A stretch of 64,000 bases of DNA from Marinobacterium sedimentorum (GTDB lineage Bacteria; Pseudomonadota; Gammaproteobacteria; Pseudomonadales; Balneatricaceae): NCBI RefSeq assembly GCF_024267675.1, contig NZ_JALDYX010000007.1, positions 1-64,000 on the forward strand. Direction: 5' to 3'. A program made the translations under genes and the position numbers. The notes under the pieces were generated by a model. That model was not told the DNA's origin. It ran no database searches and was given only the letters and a program-made list of their open reading frames with translations. Shown in pieces: positions 56,940-64,000 of this stretch. Positions within the stretch are counted from its first letter, which is position 1. Each line of letters opens with the position of its first letter.

Positions 56940-57881
56940 ATGCGTGTACTGGTAACCGGTGGCAGTGGCTTTATTGGCAGCTGGATTATTCACGAACTCT
57001 GTCGCCGAGGCATTGAGCCCAGAGTATTGGATGTACGGGATGAGCGCAGCATCCTGCGCCAGATCGGCGCACCCGCCGACGCCATTGACTGGCGCATCGG
57101 CGACATCAGCCGGCCAAAGGATGTTGAGGCTGCAGCCCAGGGCTGTGACGCCGCCATTCATCTGGCAGGCCTGCTGATGCCCGCCTGCAAAAAGGACCCT
57201 GTGCGCGGCGCCGAGATCAACCTGATCGGGACTCTCAACCTGTTCGAAGCCGGGCTGCGGCATGGATTTCGCCGCATTCTGTACACCAGCTCCGTCGGGG
57301 TATTCGGCCCCCATGATGGGGGCACACCCCTGCCGACCACCCACTACGGTGCCTTCAAGCTCGCCTGCGAAGGTTCAGCCCGGGCCTACTGGGCAGACCA
57401 CCAGCTCCCCAGCATCGGCTTTCGCCCCTATGTCGTCTACGGGCTCGGGCGCGAACTCGGCGCCAGTGCCGGAGCCAGCCTGGCCTGCCGCGCGGCCGTG
57501 CGCAACGAGGCTTACGTCATTCCCTATACCGGGGCCGCCGGAATGATCTTCGTCCAAGACGTGGCTCGCCTGTTCTGTGAAGCCCTGCTCAGCGAGGCCA
57601 CCGGCGCCCAGGTCTGCAACCTGGCCGGCTCCACTGCCAGCGTCGACGACGTCATTCATGCCATCGAGCGACGGTACCCCACTGCCCGTATCAGCGCCAG
57701 CGGCTCCCCGCTGCCCATTGCTTGCAATCTGACGGATACCGGCCTGCCCGACTTCGCGTGCAACGTACCCATGACGTCGCTGCAGGCGGGCATCGATGCC
57801 ACCCTGGCCCACTACCAGGCACTTGAAGCAGGCGTGGGCGACGACATAAATACAAAAAGACAAATAAATATACAAAATTGA
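56940..57881 (+). CDS. NAD-dependent epimerase/dehydratase (extended SDR)
   Basis: 313 residues: cofactor site MRVLVTGGSGFIGSWII, Asp-containing AAIHLAGLL, and Ser/Tyr region YTSSVGVFGPH with YGAFKLACEG (Tyr-X3-Lys). Extended SDRs epimerise, reduce or dehydrate sugar-like substrates. An AACCGGAGGTCCCC tract precedes the ATG. Its stop codon overlaps operator site 3, and its gap from the SDR gene is 118 bases. Confidence 0.9.
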   Translation: MRVLVTGGSGFIGSWIIHELCRRGIEPRVLDVRDERSILRQIGAPADAIDWRIGDISRPKDVEAAAQGCDAAIHLAGLLMPACKKDPVRGAEINLIGTLNLFEAGLRHGFRRILYTSSVGVFGPHDGGTPLPTTHYGAFKLACEGSARAYWADHQLPSIGFRPYVVYGLGRELGASAGASLACRAAVRNEAYVIPYTGAAGMIFVQDVARLFCEALLSEATGAQVCNLAGSTASVDDVIHAIERRYPTARISASGSPLPIACNLTDTGLPDFACNVPMTSLQAGIDATLAHYQALEAGVGDDINTKRQINIQN

Positions 57882-57890
57882 ACATGGTTC
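57880..57890. promoter_or_regulatory. GAAC-N3-GTTC palindrome, site 3 (tctC1)
   Basis: GAAC-ATG-GTTC inside TTGAACATGGTTCTATTTT, 85 bases before the first tctC. The TTGAAC half looks like a -35 hexamer with TATTGT 15 bases on, so the palindrome would overlap the promoter. Confidence 0.72.
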
Positions 57891-57974
57891 TATTTTTGTA
57901 TTGTGTTTTATTAAGATTGGCGTTTTAATGATCAGGCGATCTACTGTTAATAACTACAAAATGAGGACGCATAG

Positions 57975-58970
57975 ATGAGCCGCAAAACGATACTGGGTGT
58001 TATCACGGCAGCACTGCTGCTATCAGGCCACAGTTTTGCCCAATACCCGGAACAGAACCTGCAGGGCATCATCCAGTGGGGAGCCGGCGGTGAAACCGAC
58101 CGCGTATCACGCACCATCAGCAAACTGGTGGAGCCCTATCTCGATACCGAAATCGTGCTGGTCAACCAACCCGGTGGTAGCGGTGTGATTGCCACTACTT
58201 TTGTCGACTCCCGCCCGTCAGACGGCTATACGCTGCTGTTCGGCGCTGAAAACCCGCAGCTCTACGGCGTGCTGGGGCTATCCAAACTGGATTACCGGGA
58301 CTTCTATCCCGTCAATATCATGTCGCGAAATGTCGGCGTTATTCTGGCCCGCAAAGATGCACCCTGGGACTCCTTCGAGGCCCTGGTTGCCGAGGCCAAA
58401 GCGCACCCCGACAGCATAAAGATGGGCACCAATGGTCCCGGCAGCCTGCCCTTCGTGATCGACAGCATGATGCAGAGCATCACCGGATACGATGTCCGCA
58501 GTGTGCCCTTTGATGGTTCTGGCCCCGGCATGACCGCACTGCTGGGCGGTCACGTCGACTTCATGCCGTTTGGCCTGTCGGCGGCCAAGGAATACATCCG
58601 CTCCGGCCAGGTCAAGGCGCTGGCCTTCATCACGGACGAGAAAGTTGCCGGTTTTGAAACAATCCCGCCGATTACAGATGCCTACCCGGAATTCAAAAAA
58701 TTCCTGCCTTGGGGGTCGTTTTTCGGTGTCTTCGTCAAGCGCGATACGCCCAAGGAGATCCGGGACAACCTGGAAAGCGCCTTTCACAACGCGACCCAAA
58801 GCCCAGAGTTTCAGGCCTTTGTCGAAAACTCGGGTGGCATTAGCGTCGATCTCAGTGGCGCGGACGCCGAGCAGTTCCTGAGCCACTGGCAATCGATTAC
58901 AGCCTGGCTGTTGCACGACAGCGGCGTGACCAAAGCATCACCGGAGTCGTTCGGCATTCCACGCCTTTAA
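57975..58970 (+). CDS. TctC-family substrate-binding protein, copy 1
   Basis: The periplasmic binding protein of a tripartite tricarboxylate-type importer, 331 residues. Signal peptide ends near GHSFA. The ligand loop IIQWGAGGETDRVSRTI, VNQPGGSGVIA and YTLLFGAENPQLYGVLGLS are typical. The permease genes tctBA lie 2.4 kb downstream. The carboxylate substrate is unknown. Confidence 0.92.
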   Translation: MSRKTILGVITAALLLSGHSFAQYPEQNLQGIIQWGAGGETDRVSRTISKLVEPYLDTEIVLVNQPGGSGVIATTFVDSRPSDGYTLLFGAENPQLYGVLGLSKLDYRDFYPVNIMSRNVGVILARKDAPWDSFEALVAEAKAHPDSIKMGTNGPGSLPFVIDSMMQSITGYDVRSVPFDGSGPGMTALLGGHVDFMPFGLSAAKEYIRSGQVKALAFITDEKVAGFETIPPITDAYPEFKKFLPWGSFFGVFVKRDTPKEIRDNLESAFHNATQSPEFQAFVENSGGISVDLSGADAEQFLSHWQSITAWLLHDSGVTKASPESFGIPRL

Positions 58971-59054
58971 CCGGGCACCTCAGCGAGACCGGCTGTGGCG
59001 ACCTGGCCGGCATTCAATCACGACGAGCAATAACAAGAACATGAGGAAACAATC

Positions 59055-60050
59055 ATGAATATCAAATCATTCATCTGCGCCGCGACGGCCAGCCTGCTTC
59101 TGTCAGGCGCTGCGTTGGCCGATTATCCGGATCACAACATTCAGGGCGTTATTCAGTGGGGCGCTGGCGGTTCAACCGATACCGTGACTCGCACCGTCAC
59201 CAAGCTGGCCGAGCAACACCTGGGTGAGGAAATCGTCCTGGTGAACAAGCCCGGTGGCACCGGCGTTATTGCCACCACCTATGTAAACAGCCGCCCATCC
59301 GACGGTTACACCCTGCTGTTCGGTGCCGAAAACCCCCAGCTTTACGGGGTACTGGGCCTGTCCAAACTCGATTATCGTGACTTTTACCCGGTCAACGTTC
59401 TGGCGCGCAATATCGCCGTGGTTCTGACCCATAATGATGCGCCCTGGAATACACTCACCGAGCTGGTTGCCGATGCTCAGGCCAAGCCAGACAGCATCAA
59501 AATGGCCTCTACAGGCCCGGGCGGACTGTCTTTTGTGGTTGAAAAAATGCTCCAGGGCGTCACGGATTTTGATGTGCGCAGCGTGCCCTTCGATGGCACA
59601 GGCCCCGGCGTGACTGCGCTGCTCGGCGGCCATGTCGATTTCATGCCGGTCGGCCTGTCGGCGGCACGGGAAAACATCCGCGCCGGTCGTGCCAAGGCAC
59701 TGGCGGTTATTTCTGATGTACCGGTGGAGGGGTTTGAAGGTGTACCGCTGATTACCGAGCTGTACCCGGAATTCAAGAAATACCTGCCCTGGGGTCCTTT
59801 CTACGGTGTATTCATCAAGAAAGATGCGCCAGAAGATGTCAAAATCAAGCTCACCGAGGCCTTTCACAAAGCCGTGAACGAGCCTGAGTTTCAGACATTC
59901 CTCGACAACTTCGGCGCCATCCGAGTCGATCTGAGCGCCAACGAAGCAGACGCCTGGCTGAATCACTGGCAGTCGGTCACCAGCTGGCTGCTGCACGACG
60001 CCGCCGCCACCAAGGCCTCTCCCCAGGAGTTCAACATACCCAAACCCTGA
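59055..60050 (+). CDS. TctC-family substrate-binding protein, copy 2
   Basis: A tandem paralogue of copy 1 with the same length and most positions identical, including LLFGAENPQLYGVLGLSKLDYRDFYPVN (in parts). Signal peptide ends near GAALA. Differences sit near the ligand loop (GGSTDTVTR instead of GGETDRVSR), suggesting a related but different ligand or affinity. No separate operator in the 84-base gap, so it is probably cotranscribed with copy 1. Confidence 0.92.
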   Translation: MNIKSFICAATASLLLSGAALADYPDHNIQGVIQWGAGGSTDTVTRTVTKLAEQHLGEEIVLVNKPGGTGVIATTYVNSRPSDGYTLLFGAENPQLYGVLGLSKLDYRDFYPVNVLARNIAVVLTHNDAPWNTLTELVADAQAKPDSIKMASTGPGGLSFVVEKMLQGVTDFDVRSVPFDGTGPGVTALLGGHVDFMPVGLSAARENIRAGRAKALAVISDVPVEGFEGVPLITELYPEFKKYLPWGPFYGVFIKKDAPEDVKIKLTEAFHKAVNEPEFQTFLDNFGAIRVDLSANEADAWLNHWQSVTSWLLHDAAATKASPQEFNIPKP

Positions 60051-60154
60051 ACGATCCGGTAAAACTCAGGCAATAATCCGCCGAAGGCCGGGCGCCACAC
60101 AGTGGCGCCCGGCTTAGCGACTTGAAGCCTGGCATCAATTAGGGCCAAATAGGT

Positions 60155-60165
60155 GAACATCGTTC
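60155..60165. promoter_or_regulatory. GAAC-N3-GTTC palindrome, site 4 (iclR2)
   Basis: GAAC-ATC-GTTC, ending 26 bases before the start of the second IclR gene, the same distance as site 1 from iclR1. This suggests that both regulators control themselves or each other. Confidence 0.72.
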
Positions 60166-60190
60166 TGTTTGATAACCCGTTGAGGAAAGC

Positions 60191-60979
60191 ATGGCAGCCA
60201 GTCTTCTTACCCGAGCCCTCGGAGCCCTAGAGTTGCTTGCACTGAACAGCCGCGGCCTTGGCCTGCAGGTCATCGCCGATAGCGTCGATATGCCCAAGAG
60301 CGGGGCTCACCGACTGCTCGGCGAACTGATGCAGCAGGGATTCGTGATTCAGGATGCTGATAATGGCCAGTACAAGCTAACGGGTAAGTTATCGTCACTG
60401 GGCATGCAGCATCTGGCCGGCAGCGGCATCATCAATGCGGTCCAGCCACTGCTGGATCCGCTCGCCCAGACCAGCGGCGAACTGGTACGGCTGGCAGTAG
60501 TAGACCGCTCCCGGCTGATCTTCATCGCCAAGGCGCAAGGGGCTCAAAGCGGCCTGCGTTATGACCCGGACTCCGGCGGCGAAGCTCCCCTGTTCTGTAC
60601 GGCCACCGCCTTTGCCTGGCTCGCGGGCTTTTCCGATGATGAAGCGATTCGTCTGGTTGCCTCCCGCGGCCCCATAAATCTGGAAAATCGCGGCCCGGCA
60701 TCCCCCTCCAGCTTCGCAGAAATATTGCATCAACTGAGCCAGACCCGTACGCGCGGTTTTGGTCAGGCGATCGACATGTCTGCACCGGGCATGTCCGCCA
60801 TTGCTGCCAGCGTGAGGGAACCTGGAACAGGCCATACAGTAGCGGTTCTCAGCATCGGTGGCCCCAGCGCGCGCCTGACTGAACAAAAAATGACTGAATT
60901 CGCCCCACTGCTGCTACAGGCCGCAGACGAACTGTCACAGCTTGCGGTATTAACCCGCTATCTGCACATTCTGGCGTAA
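60191..60979 (+). CDS. IclR-family regulator, copy 2
   Basis: 262 residues, a close paralogue of copy 1: both begin MAASL-TR-LG, share MPKSGA-RLL in the helix-turn-helix, LFCTAT-F-WLA-FSDDEA and DMSAPGMSAIA in the effector domain. It lies between tctC2 and tctBA. Two related regulators with what looks like one operator type may sense two effectors. Confidence 0.93.
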   Translation: MAASLLTRALGALELLALNSRGLGLQVIADSVDMPKSGAHRLLGELMQQGFVIQDADNGQYKLTGKLSSLGMQHLAGSGIINAVQPLLDPLAQTSGELVRLAVVDRSRLIFIAKAQGAQSGLRYDPDSGGEAPLFCTATAFAWLAGFSDDEAIRLVASRGPINLENRGPASPSSFAEILHQLSQTRTRGFGQAIDMSAPGMSAIAASVREPGTGHTVAVLSIGGPSARLTEQKMTEFAPLLLQAADELSQLAVLTRYLHILA

Positions 60980-61402
60980 GGCCCGCCCCCTATCTCCAAA
61001 AGAAAACAGCAGGCTCCGCGCTGTCCCGGCCCTCCTTTGCCAGGCTTTGTCACCTGAAGGCGGCGCAGCACCCGACGTTTGCACCTTCAGGCCATCAGGA
61101 CACGAACACAGGGGCCCATCATCAGCCTCGGCGAACCCTTGCTCACGCCTTCCCACCCGCCTCGACCCACAGAGCCCGGCTGTGCGCCGCACTGATTGCC
61201 AGAATATTCAACTTGAGCAGTCCTCTGTCGTTCGCACCCGCAGACAAAAAGACAACTAAATTCATTAATTGAACACAGTTCTATTTTAAACAAAATAGAT
61301 GTATTATCTCCATAATGGCGCTCCCGGTCTGCTGATGGTGATCAGCTACAGCGAGAGCGTCGAGTACTGTTTCATCCAATTAAAATAATGAATGGTGAGT
61401 CC
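60980..61402. other. Promoter region of tctBA
   Basis: 423 bases without a gene. Contains operator site 5 at 61271-61281 in an AT-rich stretch. The left 280 bases are GC-rich and show nothing recognisable. Confidence 0.5.
61271..61281. promoter_or_regulatory. GAAC-N3-GTTC palindrome, site 5 (tctBA)
   Basis: GAAC-ACA-GTTC in TTGAACACAGTTCTATTTT; apart from the centre it is identical to site 3 over 19 bases. It lies 122 bases before tctB. Confidence 0.73.
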
Positions 61403-61873
61403 ATGAAAGTGACCCGAAAGCTTCATCCAGGGGAAGTCACCACGGTCTGGCTACTGCTGGTGTTCAGTCTCTTCGTCCTTTATCAGGCCTACCGGATTAC
61501 CGGATTCTCCGGCCTGAGCAGCGCGGGCGCCTTTCCCCTCGCAGCCGCATTTATCATGAGCGCCACTGCGCTCTATCTGGTGTTCGACAACCTGCGCCTC
61601 GCCCACAGGCAATCGGCGGACGATCATCACCCCGCCTGGCTTGTGATCAACGAGCTAATGCCTTTGCGCATCGTGCTGTTCACAGCACTCATCGTGGCCT
61701 ACATGCTGTTACTGCAGCCGCTGGGCTTTTTATTCAGCACTTTCCTGTTTTTGTGCAGCGGCTTTATCTACCTGCGCGGCAGTACGCCGCTACGCAGCGT
61801 ACTCATTGCCGCGGTTGCCGTCGCCGTAATCTACGGCCTGTTCCATTACCTGTTTCGGGTTGTATTGCCCTGA
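61403..61873 (+). CDS. TTT transporter small permease TctB
   Basis: A small membrane subunit with four predicted helices, 156 residues, e.g. VTTVWLLLVFSLFVLYQAYR and IVLFTALIVAYMLLLQPLGFLFSTFLFLCSGF (in parts). The ATG at 61403 follows GGTGAG; an in-frame ATG at 61388 is an alternative. It precedes tctA by 25 bases. Confidence 0.88.
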   Translation: MKVTRKLHPGEVTTVWLLLVFSLFVLYQAYRITGFSGLSSAGAFPLAAAFIMSATALYLVFDNLRLAHRQSADDHHPAWLVINELMPLRIVLFTALIVAYMLLLQPLGFLFSTFLFLCSGFIYLRGSTPLRSVLIAAVAVAVIYGLFHYLFRVVLP

Positions 61874-61898
61874 ATCTGGCCACTCGCAGGAGCTCTTC

Positions 61899-63413
61899 AT
61901 GTTTGATTCCAATCTAAGTTATTTCCTGATGGCCTGGCTCGACCCCTCGTTGCTCGGCCTTACGGCCCTGGGCACCCTGGCGGGGATCTATGTCGGGGCC
62001 ATTCCGGGTCTTTCGGTCACCATGGCCGTGTCGATCCTGATTTCCTTTACCTTTTCCTGGGATGTGAACAACGCCCTGGCGCTGATGGTGGGGGTCTATC
62101 TCGGCGGCGTCTATGGTGGCTCCCGTACCGCCATTCTGCTGAATATTCCCGGTGCTCCGTCGGCCATCGCCACCGCCTTCGACGGCTTCCCGCTGGCCAA
62201 GCAGGGCCTCGCTGGCCAGGCCATCGGTGTCACGACCGTGGTGTCGGTGATCGGTGGTTTTATCGGCATTCTGGTACTGGCCATCGCCGCACCGCTGGTA
62301 TCGGACGTGGCACTGATGTTTGCACCGCGCGACTACCTGCTGCTGGCGCTGATGGGACTGTTGCTGGTGGCCAGCCTGTCCGGCGAATCCATCGCCAAGG
62401 GCATCTTCTGCGCCGCCTTCGGTGCCTGTATCGGCATGGTGGGCATGGATCCGATGACCGCTGAAGGTCGCTTTACCTTTGATACCGTGATGCTGCTGGG
62501 TGGCATTCCCTATGTGGTCGCCATGATCGGCTTCTTCGGTGTCTCCGAAGCGCTGTTCCAGCTGCACCATATCGGCCTCAAGCCCATCAAGCAGGATGTC
62601 TCCAAGATTATTCCGTCCTGGTCGGTGGTGCTGAAATACCTGCCGCTGTCGATCCGCACCTCCTTTATTGGTGTCTTTATCGGCGCCCTGCCCGGCACCG
62701 GCGGCGATATCGCTTCGCTGCTAGCCTACGACCATGCCAAGCGCTCGGTGAAAAACCCGTCCAAGCCGTTTGGTGAAGGCGCTTACGAGGGCCTGGTGGC
62801 GCCGGAGTCGGCCAACAATGCGGCGGTCGGTGGCGCCTATATTCCGATGCTGACCCTGGGCATGCCGGGTGACGCAGTAACTGCCGTTTTCATCGGAGCG
62901 CTCTATATCCACGGCCTGAAACCGGGCCCGATGATGATGATCGAAACGCCGCATCTGTTCTGGTTCACGGTGGGCAACCTGACACTGGCCAACATCTTCC
63001 TGCTGATCTTTGGCCTCACCGGCATCAAGGTCTTCGCCAAGATGGTGGAAATGCCCAAGGGCCTGCTGCTACCGCTGATCATCATACTGTCGGTGGTGGG
63101 CGCCTATGCCATCAACAACAACATCGCCGATATCTTCTGGCTGCTGGGCTTTGGTGTCTTTGGCTACTTCCTGAAGATGGCCGGGTTCCAGGTCGGGCCG
63201 ATTATCCTTGGCGTCATTCTTGGGCCGCTGATGGACGTATCCTATAGACGCGCCATGATATCGGCAGGGGATCACCCGGCGGAGCTGCTGAATGACCTGA
63301 TGAGCAGTCCGATATCACTAACCCTGTGCCTCGTGGTCACCTGGCTGATCATCAGCCAGACACCGCTGCCGCGACTGATCAAGGCACGCGTTGGTAAAGC
63401 CTCCCAAGCCTAG
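61899..63413 (+). CDS. TTT transporter large permease TctA
   Basis: The main channel subunit, 504 residues with about 12 helices. Signatures: GTLAGIYVGAIPGLSVTMAV, GGVYGGSRTAILLNIPGAPSAIATAFDGFPLAKQG, GALPGTGGDIASLLAYDHAKR and GEGAYEGLVAPESANNAAVGGAYIPMLTLGMPGD (in parts). The ATG at 61899 after AGGAG is preferred to 61860. It serves both TctC proteins, as no other TctAB is in the window. Confidence 0.95.
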   Translation: MFDSNLSYFLMAWLDPSLLGLTALGTLAGIYVGAIPGLSVTMAVSILISFTFSWDVNNALALMVGVYLGGVYGGSRTAILLNIPGAPSAIATAFDGFPLAKQGLAGQAIGVTTVVSVIGGFIGILVLAIAAPLVSDVALMFAPRDYLLLALMGLLLVASLSGESIAKGIFCAAFGACIGMVGMDPMTAEGRFTFDTVMLLGGIPYVVAMIGFFGVSEALFQLHHIGLKPIKQDVSKIIPSWSVVLKYLPLSIRTSFIGVFIGALPGTGGDIASLLAYDHAKRSVKNPSKPFGEGAYEGLVAPESANNAAVGGAYIPMLTLGMPGDAVTAVFIGALYIHGLKPGPMMMIETPHLFWFTVGNLTLANIFLLIFGLTGIKVFAKMVEMPKGLLLPLIIILSVVGAYAINNNIADIFWLLGFGVFGYFLKMAGFQVGPIILGVILGPLMDVSYRRAMISAGDHPAELLNDLMSSPISLTLCLVVTWLIISQTPLPRLIKARVGKASQA

Positions 63414-63445
63414 CAAAGCCGTCCTGCGGAATAACAGCACCTTTC

Positions 63446-63478
63446 GGGGCTTCCCTCTTATGTGGAAAGCCCCTTTTT
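63446..63478 (+). terminator. Terminator of tctBA
   Basis: GGGGCTTCC (63446-63454) pairs with GGAAAGCCCC (63464-63473, one bulge), followed by TTTTT. It overlaps the 3' end of the convergent gntR remnant. Confidence 0.85.
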
Positions 63479-63892
63479 ATATAATGGATATACAGGCTGG
63501 TCAGTAGAGCTGCCCGTCGGTTCCTTGGCTACAGTTCCCTGAGGAAAAACCGTCTCGATGACGCGACTGTTGGAATGCTCGATATGCGCTCGCAGCAACT
63601 CACAGGCAGCCTCTTCATCGCGGCGAAAGGCCGCCTCCATGATCAGCTCATGCTCAACGACCTCATTGGGGCCTTCACGCAGGTTAATCAGCGACAGGCG
63701 ACGAAAGCGCTCGGACTGGTCGTAGAGGGTGGAGATAAAATGCAGCTGCCATCTGGACGGGCACTGGGCGATCAGCGCCATGTGAAAACGGCGGTTCTCC
63801 CGCATCAGCTCGCCCGCCTTTTCCTTTAATTGCCTCTGGGCTGCGCGACGTATGCTCAGTTCCCGATGCCGGGCGCCGCCTGCTGGCGAACG
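63458..63892 (-). pseudogene. gntR-family (FCD domain) regulator lacking its DNA-binding half
   Basis: The frame encodes the C-terminal effector domain of a FadR-type GntR regulator: NRRFHMALIAQCPSR, VVEHELIMEAAFRRDEEAACELLRAHIEHS (in parts). The frame is open only back to a stop at 63893-63895, and the winged-helix domain (about 75 residues) that should precede it is missing. Instead, the start of a lysR copy lies 55 bases upstream on the other strand. Probably truncated by the same rearrangement. Confidence 0.8.
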
Positions 63893-63947
63893 CTATCCTA
63901 CTGACAACGACCGCTGACCGGCGGCCGGCCCGGTGTAGAATAACGCC

Positions 63948-64000
63948 ATGAAAACCCATCACTTGAGCGCTTTCTGGCGGTGCACGACGCCGGCAGCCTG
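63948..64000 (+). pseudogene. Start of a second, frameshifted lysR gene (runs off the window)
   Basis: From 63929 the sequence repeats the lysR start region of 42.5 kb: an identical 19-base stretch before the ATG, then MKTHHLSAF against MKTHQLRAF. After that a T is missing (TTT instead of TTTT near 63972), which shifts the frame; adding one T restores LAVHDAGSL, matching LAVHEAGSL. The rest lies beyond the window, so a pseudogene or a sequencing error are both possible. Confidence 0.75.

Overview
The window reads as chromosomal DNA of a free-living, polarly flagellated gammaproteobacterium with high GC. The FleQ/FliA-type flagellar hierarchy, a Piu-like iron locus, TRAP and tripartite tricarboxylate (TTT) transporters and aromatic catabolism suggest an Oceanospirillales/Pseudomonadales lineage. 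That placement is inferred from gene content only. No phage, CRISPR array, rRNA or complete insertion sequence is visible.

Layout. (1) 1-19.2 kb is a nearly complete late flagellar region: the master regulator fleQ (-), fliC-flaG-fliD-fliS-fliT (+), two minus-strand operons flgBCDE and flgFGHIJKL, and flgA and flgMN (+). Promoters fit the hierarchy: sigma-54 sites precede flgB and flgF, and sigma-28 sites precede fliC and flgM. (2) 19.3-25.2 kb holds a response regulator and a large MASE1/CHASE/PAS hybrid kinase with a full phosphorelay. (3) A tRNA-Arg(CCU) is followed by a Fur-type site and an iron-uptake block, exbB-exbD-exbD-tonB, a siderophore receptor, a PiuC-like hydroxylase and an FMN 2-hydroxyacid dehydrogenase (25.9-32.7 kb). 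(4) 32.8-43.4 kb looks devoted to 4-hydroxybenzoate: TRAP dctPQM, a periplasmic AtsA-like metallo-beta-lactamase-fold hydrolase, pobA and its AraC-type regulator, then an MFS importer with an M20 (hippuricase-like) amidohydrolase and a LysR regulator. (5) pntAB transhydrogenase lies at 43.6-46.6 kb. (6) 46.6-47.7 kb is a decayed stretch with an araC pseudogene split by a 282-bp miniature element.

(7) The most interesting region is 47.8-63.4 kb, a compact catabolic island. It has two IclR regulators, two KstD-like flavoprotein dehydrogenases, an AroE-like dehydrogenase, a Gfo/Idh/MocA oxidoreductase, a NIPSNAP protein, a COG1082-type TIM-barrel isomerase/dehydratase, an SDR, an NAD-dependent epimerase, two TctC binding proteins and TctBA. 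Five intergenic spots carry the same short palindrome GAAC-N3-GTTC, which ties the island into one probable IclR regulon. The gene set suggests import, oxidation, desaturation and dehydration of an oxygenated alicyclic acid; I recognise no described pathway with this exact set.

(8) The right edge is scarred: a gntR gene without its DNA-binding half abuts a frameshifted copy of the start of the lysR gene found at 42.5 kb. The left edge carries a 152-bp tandem duplication of the fleQ 3' end.
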